Source of the DNA: Streptomyces sp. HUAS 15-9
Lineage (GTDB): Bacteria > Actinomycetota > Actinomycetes > Streptomycetales > Streptomycetaceae
DNA length: 64,000 bases
Reading direction: 5' to 3'
Assembly (NCBI RefSeq): GCF_025642155.1
Contig: NZ_CP106798.1
Coordinates: forward strand, 4,340,001-4,404,000
The notes under the pieces are model-generated. The model was not told the DNA's origin. It made no database searches and saw only the letters and a list, made by a program, of their open reading frames with translations. The stretch's first letter is position 1; every line of letters begins with the position of its first letter. Made by a program: the position numbers and the translations under genes. This document shows positions 45,702 to 54,566 of this stretch, piece after piece.

Positions 45702-46148
45702 GTGACTACTCCGCCGCCCCAGGGCCAGAACCCGTTCGCACAGGGCCAGGCCCCGTACCCGCCGCAGCCGGGAGCGCCGCAGGCGGGCGCGCCGTACGCT
45801 CCGGTGCCCCCACAGCAGCCGAAGCGCAGCGTCAGGCAGTACCTGCGCATAGGCGGCATCATCGTCGGCCTCATCGTCGTTGCCGGCGGCTGGTACCTCA
45901 ACCACAACAACGACGACGCCAAGAAGCTGGCTGTCGGGGACTGCCTGACGAACAACGGAACCGACAGCGATGTGAAGGTCAAGCAGCTGGACTGCAGCGA
46001 CCCGAAGGCGGACTACAAGGTCCTCAAGAAGGACGGCAGCACCAGCGTGTCCACGATCGCCTGCCAGTCCGTCAAGGGAACGACCGCTGCCCTTGAGTGG
46101 AAGGAAGGCAGCGACTCGTTCGTTCTCTGCCTCGGAGACAACAAGTAG
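45702..46148 (+). CDS. LppU-like anchored extracytoplasmic protein
   Basis: 148 residues. A Pro/Gln/Gly-rich cytosolic N-terminus (1-40), one membrane segment (about 47-66: YLRIGGIIVGLIVVAGGWYL), then a small extracytoplasmic domain with four cysteines (GDCLTN, LDCSDP, IACQSV, FVLCLG), likely two disulfides. It resembles actinobacterial LppU/SCO3897-type proteins of unknown role. The GTG start has AGGGGG 9 nt upstream. Two parS palindromes follow the stop. Confidence 0.72.
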   Translation: MTTPPPQGQNPFAQGQAPYPPQPGAPQAGAPYAPVPPQQPKRSVRQYLRIGGIIVGLIVVAGGWYLNHNNDDAKKLAVGDCLTNNGTDSDVKVKQLDCSDPKADYKVLKKDGSTSVSTIACQSVKGTTAALEWKEGSDSFVLCLGDNK

Positions 46149-46160
46149 CGGTCAAGCGTG

Positions 46161-46198
46161 CTGTGGGGGGATGTTTCACGTGAAACATCCCCCCACAG
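46161..46198. terminator. parS-centred 38-bp palindrome, bidirectional terminator
   Basis: A perfect 38-bp palindrome centred on parS, with 12-bp arms outside the 14-mer (CTGTGGGGGGAT and complement), 13 bp after the stop of the LppU-like gene; cca converges from the other side. Confidence 0.8.
46173..46186. other. parS site, perfect GTTTCACGTGAAAC
   Basis: Exact ParB site at the centre of the 46161-46198 palindrome; paired with the site 46 bp to the right. Confidence 0.95.
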
Positions 46199-46209
46199 TC
46201 CACTCGGCC

Positions 46210-46241
46210 CGGGGTCATGTTTCACGTGAAACATGACCCCG
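46210..46241. terminator. parS-centred 32-bp palindrome, terminator of cca
   Basis: A perfect 32-bp palindrome around a second parS (arms CGGGGTCAT and complement), 11 bp after the cca stop on the minus strand. Confidence 0.75.
46219..46232. other. parS site, perfect GTTTCACGTGAAAC
   Basis: Exact ParB site at the centre of the 46210-46241 palindrome. Confidence 0.95.
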
Positions 46242-46251
46242 TTCGGCGATC

Positions 46252-47718
46252 TCAGCCCTGCTCGGCCCACCACTCCTTGAGTGCCGTCACCGCCGTGTCG
46301 TACTCCATCGGACCGTGCTCCAGGCGGAGCTCCAGCATGTGCTTGTAGGCCTTGCCCACCGTCGGGCCCGGTCCTACGCCCAGGATTTCCATGATCTGGT
46401 TGCCGTCGAGGTCCGGGCGGATCGAGTCGAGCTGCTCCTGCTCCTGGAGCTGGGCAATGCGCTCCTCCAGGCCGTCGTACGCCCGGGACAGTGCGGCGGC
46501 CTTGCGCTTGTTGCGGGTGGTGCAGTCGGAGCGGGTCAGTTTGTGGAGCCGGTCGAGAAGCGGTCCCGCGTCGCGGACGTAGCGGCGGACCGCGGAGTCC
46601 GTCCACTCACCGGTGCCATAGCCATGGAAGCGCAGGTGGAGTTCGACCAGACGCGAGACGTCCTTCACCAGCTCATTGGAGTACTTGAGGGCCGTCATGC
46701 GCTTCTTGGTCATCTTCGCTCCGACCACCTCGTGGTGATGGAACGAGACTCGGCCGTCCTTCTCGAAACGGCGCGTGCGCGGCTTGCCGATGTCGTGCAG
46801 CAGGGCGGCCAGGCGGAGGGTCAGGTCAGGACCGGCCTCCTCCAGGGCCATCGCCTGCTCCAGGACGATCAGCGTGTGCTCGTAGACGTCCTTGTGCCGA
46901 TGGTGCTCGTCACGCTCCAGGCGCAGCGCGGGCAGCTCCGGCAGGACGTGGTCGGCCAGACCGGTGTCGACCAGAAGCCTGAGGCCCTTGCGCGGGTACG
47001 CGGACAGGATCAGCTTGTTCAGCTCGTCCCGGACCCGCTCCGCCGACACGATCTCGAGGCGGCCGGACATGTCCTTCATCGCCGTGACGACCTCGGGGGC
47101 GACCTCGAAGTCCAGCTGGGCGGCGAAGCGCGCGGCGCGCATCATCCGCAGCGGATCGTCCGAGAAGGAGTCCTCGGGCGTGCCCGGGGTGCGCAGCACC
47201 CGTGACGCGAGGTCCTCGAGCCCGCCGTGCGGGTCGATGAACTCCTTCTCCGGCAACGCCACGGCCATCGCGTTCACCGTGAAGTCACGCCGGACGAGGT
47301 CCTCCTCGATGGAGTCGCCGTACGACACCTCGGGCTTGCGCGAGGTCCGGTCGTACGCCTCCGACCGGTAGGTGGTCACCTCGATCTGAAAGCACCGATC
47401 AGCGTCTCCGACGCGGGCATCCTTCTGCGCCCCCACCGTGCCGAAGGCGATCCCGACCTCCCATACGGCGTCCGCCCACGGCCGCACGATCTTCAGTACG
47501 TCCTCGGGACGGGCATCGGTGGTGAAGTCCAGGTCGTTGCCGAGCCGGCCGAGCAGCGCATCGCGGACCGAGCCGCCGACCAGGGCGAGCGAGAACCCGG
47601 CCTCATGGAAACGGCGGGCCAGGTCGTCGGCGACGGGGGCCACCCGCAGCAGCTCGCTCACCGCGCGCTGCTGCACCTGGTTCAGGGCATTGGGACTGTC
47701 TTCGTTGGCGTTCGGCAC
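46252..47718 (-). CDS. cca: CCA tRNA nucleotidyltransferase (PcnA family) with HD domain
   Basis: 488 residues. The nucleotidyltransferase head has LVGGSVRDALLG, DLDFTTDARPEDV (the catalytic Asp pair), RRDFTVNAMA and DDPLRMMRAARFAAQL. An HD domain (LLHDIGKPRTRR, with VSFHHHEVVG) follows at about 285-400. It adds or repairs the CCA end of tRNA. The GTG at 47718 (VPNANEDSP) is the usual Streptomyces start; the frame continues to 48141 without protein-like sequence. Divergent from the DUF6049 gene by 257 bp. Confidence 0.94.
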   Translation of the reverse strand: MPNANEDSPNALNQVQQRAVSELLRVAPVADDLARRFHEAGFSLALVGGSVRDALLGRLGNDLDFTTDARPEDVLKIVRPWADAVWEVGIAFGTVGAQKDARVGDADRCFQIEVTTYRSEAYDRTSRKPEVSYGDSIEEDLVRRDFTVNAMAVALPEKEFIDPHGGLEDLASRVLRTPGTPEDSFSDDPLRMMRAARFAAQLDFEVAPEVVTAMKDMSGRLEIVSAERVRDELNKLILSAYPRKGLRLLVDTGLADHVLPELPALRLERDEHHRHKDVYEHTLIVLEQAMALEEAGPDLTLRLAALLHDIGKPRTRRFEKDGRVSFHHHEVVGAKMTKKRMTALKYSNELVKDVSRLVELHLRFHGYGTGEWTDSAVRRYVRDAGPLLDRLHKLTRSDCTTRNKRKAAALSRAYDGLEERIAQLQEQEQLDSIRPDLDGNQIMEILGVGPGPTVGKAYKHMLELRLEHGPMEYDTAVTALKEWWAEQG

Positions 47719-47975
47719 AACAAAAGAGGGTACGTGGCCCGGACGGCCGGGAGCGCCCCCATTAAACGCCCGCGAACATCTACCGCGATAAGGGTCACAG
47801 GCTCCGCTCCTATTACGTACATCCACTCTCCGCTTAATAAAGGGCATACGGGATTTGTCACCCAGGTCCTCGATCTTGTGGAGCGGACCGCGGCACTTCC
47901 CCTCAGCGCACCTCGTTACCATGCGGGGACGCACATTCCGACGACCACTGACGACGACGAGGGACGGACGAGCGC

Positions 47976-50339
47976 GTGGCCGAGGCGGCAGACTTCCAGG
48001 GGATGAGTCCCTCACCTGCCCGCCGGTGGCTGAGGCGCACCGGGGCACTGCTCGCCGGGGCGCCTCTGCTGGCCGGTCTGCTCCAGCTGCCCGCCGCGAC
48101 ACCCGCCCGGGCCGCCTCCTCGGACGTGGTGTCCGTCTCACTGGACTCGCTCAGCCCCAGCGTCCCGACGGACGGGGACACGCTGACCGTGTCCGGCACG
48201 GTGACGAACAACGGCAAGCAGTCGGTCACCGGCGCCCACGTGGGCCTGCGCGTGGGGCCTGAGCTGACCATCCGCTCGGCCATCGACAGCGCCGCCGACC
48301 GGTCCGACAGCCTCCAGACCTCCGTCGGCTCCGAGGTCGGCGGCAAGTACGTCGCGAAGTTCGCCAAGCTCCCCCCGCACGTCGCCCAGCACTTCAGCAT
48401 CGCCGTACCGGTCGACAAGCTCGACCTCGGCAGGGACGGTGTCTACGAGCTCGGCGTCTCGCTCTCCGGCCAGACCTCGGCGCAGCCCTGGGAGCAGGTG
48501 CTCGGCATCCAGCGGACGTTCCTGCCGTGGCAGCCGGACGAGGCCGACACCAAGACGAAGACGACGTTCCTGTGGCCGCTGATCTCCACCGTCCACATGA
48601 CGGCGAGGACAGGCGCCGGCGAACAGCAGACGCCGGTCTTCCTCAACGACGACCTGGCCACGGACATCGCGCCGGGCGGCCGCCTGGCCCAGATGCTGGC
48701 CCTCGGCAAGGACCTCGACGTCACCTGGGTGATCGACCCCGACCTGCTCGCCTCCGTGGACGCGATGACGCGCAGCTACCGCATCCAGGGCGACGACGGC
48801 ACCACCACGGCCGGCACGCACCAGGCAGTCGCCAAGCAGTGGCTCGCCGACCTGCAGAAGGCCGTGGTGGACAAGGAGGTCGTCGCGCTGCCCTTCGCGG
48901 ACCCGGACCTGGCCTCCCTCGCCCACAACGGCACGAGCGTCACCGGCTCGCTGAGCCACCTCAAGGACGCCACGGACGTCATCATGAACACGGTGGAGCC
49001 GATCCTCCATGTGAAGCCGACCACTGACTTCGCCTGGCCCGTGAACGGCGCCGTCGACCCGTCGATCATCAAGGTCGCCACCTCCGCGGGCGCCGACAAG
49101 GTGATCGCCCGCAGCGACAGCCTCCAGGAGACCGGCGGCCTCACCTACGCGCCGTCCGCGGCCCGTCCGATCGGCGGCGGCACCACGGCGGTGGTCGCGG
49201 ACTCACGGCTGTCCAGGGCGTTCGAGGGCGATCTGACGAAGGCGGACTCGGCCACGCTCGCCGTCCAGGAGTACCTGGCCCAGAGCCTGGCCCTGCACGT
49301 CCAGACGGACAGACAGCGCAGCGTCGTCGTCGCCCCGCAGCGCATGCCGTCCTCGAGCCAGGCCCAGGCGATGGCCCAGGCGATCGGGGCCCTCCAGGAG
49401 GCCAACTGGGTCCAGACCCAGGACCTCACCGCCGCCGCCAAGGCCAAACCCGACCCGAGCGCCACCACAAGGATCCCGTCGACGTCCGCGTACCCCTCCT
49501 CGCTGCGCAGGCAGGAACTGCCCCGGTCGGTGTTCGAACAGATCGCGCGCACACAGGACAAGCTCGACAACTTCCAGGTGATCCTCACCGACCCGTCCCG
49601 GGTGGCGACCCCCTTCGGGCGGGCCATAGACCGTGGGATGTCCACGTCATGGCGAGGCCGTACCGTCGGGGCGGACCACTTCCGGGCCGGCGTGGAGGCA
49701 TGGCTCGACGAGCTCACCGACCAGGTCAAGCTGATCGACAAGTCCCCGACCAAGCTCTCCGGCCGCAGCGCCACCATCCCGGTGACCGTGCAGAACAACC
49801 TGGTGCAGGGCGTCGAGCACCTGGTCCTGCGGCTGACCTCGACCAATCCCACCCGCCTCAAGATCGGCGGCGAGGCGTACCAGGAGCAGCGCGTCGCGGT
49901 GTCCGGAGGGCACAGCCAGTCCGTGAAGTTCACCACGTCCGCCAACGCCAACGGCCAGGGGACCGTGATCGCCCAGCTGTACACCGAGGACGGCCAGGAG
50001 TACGGCAACGCGGTCAGCTTCGATGTGAAGGTCACCGAGGTCACGCCCACCGTGATGCTGGTCATCGGCGGCGGTGTCCTGCTGCTTGTCCTCGCCGGCT
50101 TCCGGATGTACACCCAGCGCAAGCGCGCGGCCGCCAAGGAGGCCGAAGAGGACGGCCCCGAGGACGCGGGCAAGGACGCCGACGGTCCCGAGAACCCCGA
50201 AGGCCCTGAAGACCGTCTTCAGGAGGAGTCCGACGCCCGCTGCGGGGCAGACGACCCGGAGCAGCCGAGTGACCCGACACCGGACACCGCACCGGAAAGC
50301 GCCGACCCGTCCGGGACGGGTGAGAGAGTGGACCGTTGA
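47976..50339 (+). CDS. DUF6049 family exported membrane-anchored protein
   Basis: 787 residues. A signal peptide lies at about 15-47 (RRWLRRTGALLAGAPLLAGLLQL..., cleavage after ATPARA). A large extracytoplasmic region follows, with a beta-sandwich start (LTVSGTVTNNGKQSVTG) and late Ig-like part (GRSATIPVTVQNNLVQGVEHLVLRL). One C-terminal membrane helix (about 690-712: VMLVIGGGVLLLVLAGFRM) and an acidic tail end it. A counterpart lies in Mycobacterium upstream of mviN. It is 46 bp before murJ, in line with a role in the MurJ complex; function not established. Confidence 0.8.
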   Translation: MAEAADFQGMSPSPARRWLRRTGALLAGAPLLAGLLQLPAATPARAASSDVVSVSLDSLSPSVPTDGDTLTVSGTVTNNGKQSVTGAHVGLRVGPELTIRSAIDSAADRSDSLQTSVGSEVGGKYVAKFAKLPPHVAQHFSIAVPVDKLDLGRDGVYELGVSLSGQTSAQPWEQVLGIQRTFLPWQPDEADTKTKTTFLWPLISTVHMTARTGAGEQQTPVFLNDDLATDIAPGGRLAQMLALGKDLDVTWVIDPDLLASVDAMTRSYRIQGDDGTTTAGTHQAVAKQWLADLQKAVVDKEVVALPFADPDLASLAHNGTSVTGSLSHLKDATDVIMNTVEPILHVKPTTDFAWPVNGAVDPSIIKVATSAGADKVIARSDSLQETGGLTYAPSAARPIGGGTTAVVADSRLSRAFEGDLTKADSATLAVQEYLAQSLALHVQTDRQRSVVVAPQRMPSSSQAQAMAQAIGALQEANWVQTQDLTAAAKAKPDPSATTRIPSTSAYPSSLRRQELPRSVFEQIARTQDKLDNFQVILTDPSRVATPFGRAIDRGMSTSWRGRTVGADHFRAGVEAWLDELTDQVKLIDKSPTKLSGRSATIPVTVQNNLVQGVEHLVLRLTSTNPTRLKIGGEAYQEQRVAVSGGHSQSVKFTTSANANGQGTVIAQLYTEDGQEYGNAVSFDVKVTEVTPTVMLVIGGGVLLLVLAGFRMYTQRKRAAAKEAEEDGPEDAGKDADGPENPEGPEDRLQEESDARCGADDPEQPSDPTPDTAPESADPSGTGERVDR

Positions 50340-50385
50340 GCGATGTCGTGGCCGGTGGGCCCGGGGACGATGAGGTGGGGTAACC

Positions 50386-52728
50386 ATGAACGCGCCGTAC
50401 GAGGGTGACCGTGGCCAGGCCGCGGCCGGCTCGGGCTACCCCGAGCCGCCGCCCGAGCCCGGCCAGGTGCCGCCGCAGCCCGCAGCGGACATGTACCTCC
50501 AGGACGCCTACGACCAGGACCCCTACCGGGCACAGGACCTCTCCGCCCAGGACCCGGTCGCCGAGGCGCTCTACGACCGTGCCTCGCACCCTCCGCCGCC
50601 CCCGGGCACGTACGAGGCGCAGCAGCCGCTGTACTCCCAGCCGGCCCAGTCCCCGTACGCCCCCGACCCCCACGTGTGGGCCCAGACCCCCGCGCCGGAG
50701 CCGGAGCGCCCGGCGCAGTACATGCCGTACGGCGACAACCCCCGCACGACTCAGTTCGTGGGCGTGGACGACCTCGTCACGCACTCCGGCGAGGAGCACC
50801 ACGAGCCGGACGCCTTCGCACATCTCTTCCGGGACCAGCAGCAGGGCGGCGGGCACCCCGCCATGGGGTCCCCGGCCGTTCCGGGCCCGGCCGCACCGGG
50901 CGTCGGCCCGGGCCCTGTGGGGCCGTACGCGGCGACCCCGCAGCATCCTGCCGCCGCCCCCCAGTACCCCGCCGCCCCGCACGCCGCGGCCGCCCACCCC
51001 GCCGCGCCTCATGCCGCCGGGGCACCCGCTCCGGCATCCGCCGGGGCCGCCGCTCCCGGCGCCGACTCCGCTTCCGCCGCGCCTGCCGCGAAGAAGGGCG
51101 GGCGGGCCTCGGGCCTGCTGAAGTCCAGCGCCGTAATGGCGGCGGGCACGATGGTCTCCCGGCTCACCGGCTTCGTCCGCTCCGCGCTCATCGTCTCCGC
51201 ACTGGGCGTCGGCCTGCTCGGCGACACATTCCAGGTCGCCTACCAGCTGCCGACGATGATCTACATCCTGACCGTCGGCGGCGGCCTCAACTCGGTCTTC
51301 GTGCCGCAGCTCGTCCGCGCCATGAAGGAGGACGAGGACGGCGGCGAGGCGTACGCCAACCGGCTGCTCACGCTGGTGATGGTGGCGCTGGGCGCCCTCA
51401 CGGGCCTCGCGATCGTGGCCGCCCCGGTCCTGATCCGGCTGCTGTCCGACTCGGTCGCCAGCGACCCGGCGGCCAATGAGGTCGGCGTCACCTTCGTCCG
51501 CTACTTCCTGCCCTCGATCTTCTTCATGGGCATCCACGTGGTGATGGGTCAGATCCTCAACGCCCGTGGGAAGTTCGGCGCGATGATGTGGACCCCGGTC
51601 CTCAACAACATCGTCATCATCGTCACGCTCGGCATGTTCATCTGGGTGTACGGCAGCGCCGCCAACTCCGGAATGACGGTCACGAGCATCCCGCCGGAGG
51701 GGCAGCGGCTGCTCGGCATCGGCGTACTGCTCGGCCTCGTCGTCCAGGCCCTGGCGATGATCCCGTACCTGCGGGAGACCGGCTTCCGGCTGCGGCTGCG
51801 CTTCGACTGGCGCGGGCACGGCCTCGGCAAGGCGGCCACGCTCGCCAAGTGGACCATCCTGTTCGTCCTCGCCAACCAGGCGGGCGCGCTCGTCGTCTCC
51901 CAGCTGTCCACCGCGGCCGGCAAGGCCTCGCCCGTCGACGGCACCGGCTTCGCCGCCTACGCCAACGCCCAGCTGATCTGGGGCCTGCCGCAGGCCATCA
52001 TCACGGTCTCGCTGATGGCGGCCCTGCTGCCGCGCATCTCGCGCTCGGCCTCCGAGGACGACGCGGGCGCGGTCCGCGACGACATCTCGCAGGGTCTGCG
52101 GACGACCGCCGTGGCGATCGTGCCCATCGCGTTCGGCTTCCTGGCCCTCGGCATCCCGATGTGCACGCTGATCTTCGGCTCCTCGGGCACCAGCGAGGCC
52201 ACCAACATGGGGTACATGCTGATGGCCTTCGGCCTCGGCCTGGTCCCGTACTCCGTGCAGTACGTCGTCCTGCGCGCCTTCTACGCCTACGAGGACACCC
52301 GCACACCGTTCTACAACACGGTGATCGTGGCCGCGGTCAACGCGGGAGCCTCGGTGCTCTGTTACTTCCTCCTCCCGGCCCGCTGGGCGGTCATCGGCAT
52401 GGCCGCCTCCTACGGCCTCGCCTACGCGATCGGCGTAGGGGTTGCCTGGAAGCGGCTGCGGAAGCGGTTGGGCGGCGATCTGGACGGCTCTCGCGTACTG
52501 CGGACGTACGCGCGTCTGTGCATCGCCTCGGTGCCGGCGGCGCTGCTCAGCGGCGCGGCCTGCTACGGGATCGGACACACCCTCGGCCAGGGCGTCGTCG
52601 GCTCGTTCGCCGCACTCCTGGCGGGCGGTGCCGTACTGCTCGGGATCTTCTTCGTCGCTGCCCGGCGTATGCGCATCGAGGAGCTCAACTCCCTCGTCGG
52701 CATGGTGCGCGGGCGTCTGGGGCGCTGA
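50386..52728 (+). CDS. murJ: lipid II flippase
   Basis: 780 residues. Residues 1-245 are a Pro/Ala/Gln-rich cytosolic tail, then 14 or so membrane helices. MurJ features: SSAVMAAGTMVSRLTGFVRSALIVSALG (first helix, with Arg in the cavity), GGGLNSVFVPQLVRAM, and FYAYEDTRTPFYNTVIVAAVN. It moves lipid II across the membrane. In M. tuberculosis the homologue MviN is fused to a pseudokinase; here the kinase-like part is the next gene, 118 bp on. The ATG has GGGGTAA only as ribosome site. Confidence 0.93.
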   Translation: MNAPYEGDRGQAAAGSGYPEPPPEPGQVPPQPAADMYLQDAYDQDPYRAQDLSAQDPVAEALYDRASHPPPPPGTYEAQQPLYSQPAQSPYAPDPHVWAQTPAPEPERPAQYMPYGDNPRTTQFVGVDDLVTHSGEEHHEPDAFAHLFRDQQQGGGHPAMGSPAVPGPAAPGVGPGPVGPYAATPQHPAAAPQYPAAPHAAAAHPAAPHAAGAPAPASAGAAAPGADSASAAPAAKKGGRASGLLKSSAVMAAGTMVSRLTGFVRSALIVSALGVGLLGDTFQVAYQLPTMIYILTVGGGLNSVFVPQLVRAMKEDEDGGEAYANRLLTLVMVALGALTGLAIVAAPVLIRLLSDSVASDPAANEVGVTFVRYFLPSIFFMGIHVVMGQILNARGKFGAMMWTPVLNNIVIIVTLGMFIWVYGSAANSGMTVTSIPPEGQRLLGIGVLLGLVVQALAMIPYLRETGFRLRLRFDWRGHGLGKAATLAKWTILFVLANQAGALVVSQLSTAAGKASPVDGTGFAAYANAQLIWGLPQAIITVSLMAALLPRISRSASEDDAGAVRDDISQGLRTTAVAIVPIAFGFLALGIPMCTLIFGSSGTSEATNMGYMLMAFGLGLVPYSVQYVVLRAFYAYEDTRTPFYNTVIVAAVNAGASVLCYFLLPARWAVIGMAASYGLAYAIGVGVAWKRLRKRLGGDLDGSRVLRTYARLCIASVPAALLSGAACYGIGHTLGQGVVGSFAALLAGGAVLLGIFFVAARRMRIEELNSLVGMVRGRLGR

Positions 52729-52846
52729 AGAGGGGGTACGCGCACAACCATCGTCCGCCGCCGCGTGTCGTGCATAGCGGCGGACTGTGGGCACAATTGG
52801 TTTCGGCGTCGGACAGCGTGCAACGGATGGGGAGGCAGGGACGACG

Positions 52847-54544
52847 GTGGCGGAACGGAGCACGGCTGCCGTCGACGTGGCAGACAACAGCGGTGACGAG
52901 CCGCTGACCGCCAAGGCGGACCAGTCCACGGCCGACGGGGTGGCCCAGAACCCGGAGCTGGACACGGACAGCAACGAGGCACAGGGGAGCGGCGGGACCG
53001 ATGGTGGTCCCGGGAAGGCAGCACCTTCCGAACTGCACAGCGGTCACAAACTCGCCAGGCGTTACCGCCTGGAGGAGTGCGTCACCCGTCTGGACGGATT
53101 CAGCAGCTGGAGAGCGGTCGACGAGAAACTCCGCCGCGCCGTCGGCGTCCATATCCTGCCCGCGGACCACGCACGAGCCCGCTCGGTGCTGGCCGCGGCC
53201 CGTTCAGCCGCACTGCTCGGCGATCCCCGCTTCGTCCAAGTCCTGGACGCGGTCGAGGAGAACGACCTCGTCTATGTCGTGCACGAGTGGCTGCCCGATG
53301 CCACGGAGCTGGGCACCCTGCTCTCCGCCGGGCCGTTGGAGCCGCACGACGCCTACCAGATGGTCAGCCAGGTGTCCTCCGCCATGGCGGCCGCTCACCG
53401 CGAGGGCCTCGCCCATCTGCGCCTCAACCCGAACGCCGTACTGCGCGCCTCCACCGGCCAGTGGCGCATCCGGGGGCTCGCCGTGAACGCCGCGCTGCGC
53501 GGCATCAGCTCCGACACCCCGCAGCGCACCGACACCGAGTCGATCGGCGCCCTGCTGTACGCGGCGCTGACCCAGCGGTGGCCCTACGAGAACGACGCGT
53601 ACGGCCTGTCCGGGCTGCCCAAGGACATCGGCCTCATCGCGCCCGACCAGGTGCGCGCGGGCGTCCACCGGGGCCTGTCCGAGCTCTCCATGCGCGCGCT
53701 CGTCAACGACGGTGCCACCGCCTCCCGGCACGAGTCCGCGTGCACCACGCCCGAGGAGCTGGTGAAGGCAATCGGCGAGATGCCCCGCATCCGCCCGCCG
53801 GAGCCCGCGTTCACCGCACCACCCGAGTACCAGCGCACGACGTACCAGCAGGGCACGTACGGCCGTCCGGCCGCGCATCCCGGCGTCACCCAGCCGCTCA
53901 CGACGCCGCCGCCCCCACTGCAGAGCCGCACCGGCAAGGCCCTGAAGTGGGCGGTGTCCGCCCTCCTCATCGCGGCCCTGGGCCTGGGCAGCTGGCAGCT
54001 CGCGGACGCCCTGATGGACCAGAGCGGCAAGTCCGAGGACACGCCGAGCTCACAGTCGACGGACGACGGCGACAAGGGCCCGAAGAAGCCGACGTCCGGC
54101 ACTCCCATCCCCATCAAGGGCGCTCGCGACTTCGACCCGTTCAGCGACCAGACCGAGAAGCCGGCCGACATAGGGAAGGTCTACGACAGCAGCACGACCT
54201 CTTACTGGCAGACGGACTTCTATCTGAGTCCGAAGTTCGGCAACCTGAAGCCAGGCGTCGGTGTCATCCTCGACCTCGGCAAGGTCCAGCAGGTCGGAAA
54301 GGTGACGGTCACCTTCGTCGGGCAGACTTCGGTCGAACTCCGTGCCGCTGGTGCGGACGCGGGTTCGGAGCCGACGTCTTTCGACGCCTACACCAAGACG
54401 GCCGACGGCTCGGGTACGACGGTCGTGCTCCAGCCCGGCAAGTCCCTCAAGACTCGGTACCTTCTGGTGTGGTTGACCAAGCTGCCCGCGGACAATGAGG
54501 GCCACTGGCGGGGCAGAGTGGCGGACATCAAGGTGACCAGCTGA
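52847..54544 (+). CDS. pseudokinase with extracytoplasmic domain (MviN C-terminal counterpart)
   Basis: 565 residues. A Ser/Thr-kinase-like domain fills about 60-320, but the beta-3 Lys is lost (VGVHILP), HRDxKxxN is replaced by HLRLNPNAV, and there is no DFG, so it should not phosphorylate. A membrane helix is at about 363-383 (KWAVSALLIAALGLGSWQL). The C-terminus (about 425-565) is a beta-sandwich like a discoidin/galactose-binding fold (TTSYWQTDFY..., GVGVILDLGKVQQVGKVTVTFVG). In M. tuberculosis the same domains follow MurJ in one protein and bind the FHA protein FhaA when phosphorylated by PknB. GTG 52847 has GGAGG at 11 nt. Confidence 0.85.
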   Translation: MAERSTAAVDVADNSGDEPLTAKADQSTADGVAQNPELDTDSNEAQGSGGTDGGPGKAAPSELHSGHKLARRYRLEECVTRLDGFSSWRAVDEKLRRAVGVHILPADHARARSVLAAARSAALLGDPRFVQVLDAVEENDLVYVVHEWLPDATELGTLLSAGPLEPHDAYQMVSQVSSAMAAAHREGLAHLRLNPNAVLRASTGQWRIRGLAVNAALRGISSDTPQRTDTESIGALLYAALTQRWPYENDAYGLSGLPKDIGLIAPDQVRAGVHRGLSELSMRALVNDGATASRHESACTTPEELVKAIGEMPRIRPPEPAFTAPPEYQRTTYQQGTYGRPAAHPGVTQPLTTPPPPLQSRTGKALKWAVSALLIAALGLGSWQLADALMDQSGKSEDTPSSQSTDDGDKGPKKPTSGTPIPIKGARDFDPFSDQTEKPADIGKVYDSSTTSYWQTDFYLSPKFGNLKPGVGVILDLGKVQQVGKVTVTFVGQTSVELRAAGADAGSEPTSFDAYTKTADGSGTTVVLQPGKSLKTRYLLVWLTKLPADNEGHWRGRVADIKVTS

Positions 54545-54566
54545 GGTCTCCACTCGGGAGGGGTAG

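Noticed and set aside
45650..46096. Open frame of 148 codons starting in the 21-bp repeat
   Set aside because: Its translation is Arg/Pro/Gln/Gly-rich and lacks the membrane segment and paired cysteines that the frame from 45702 shows.
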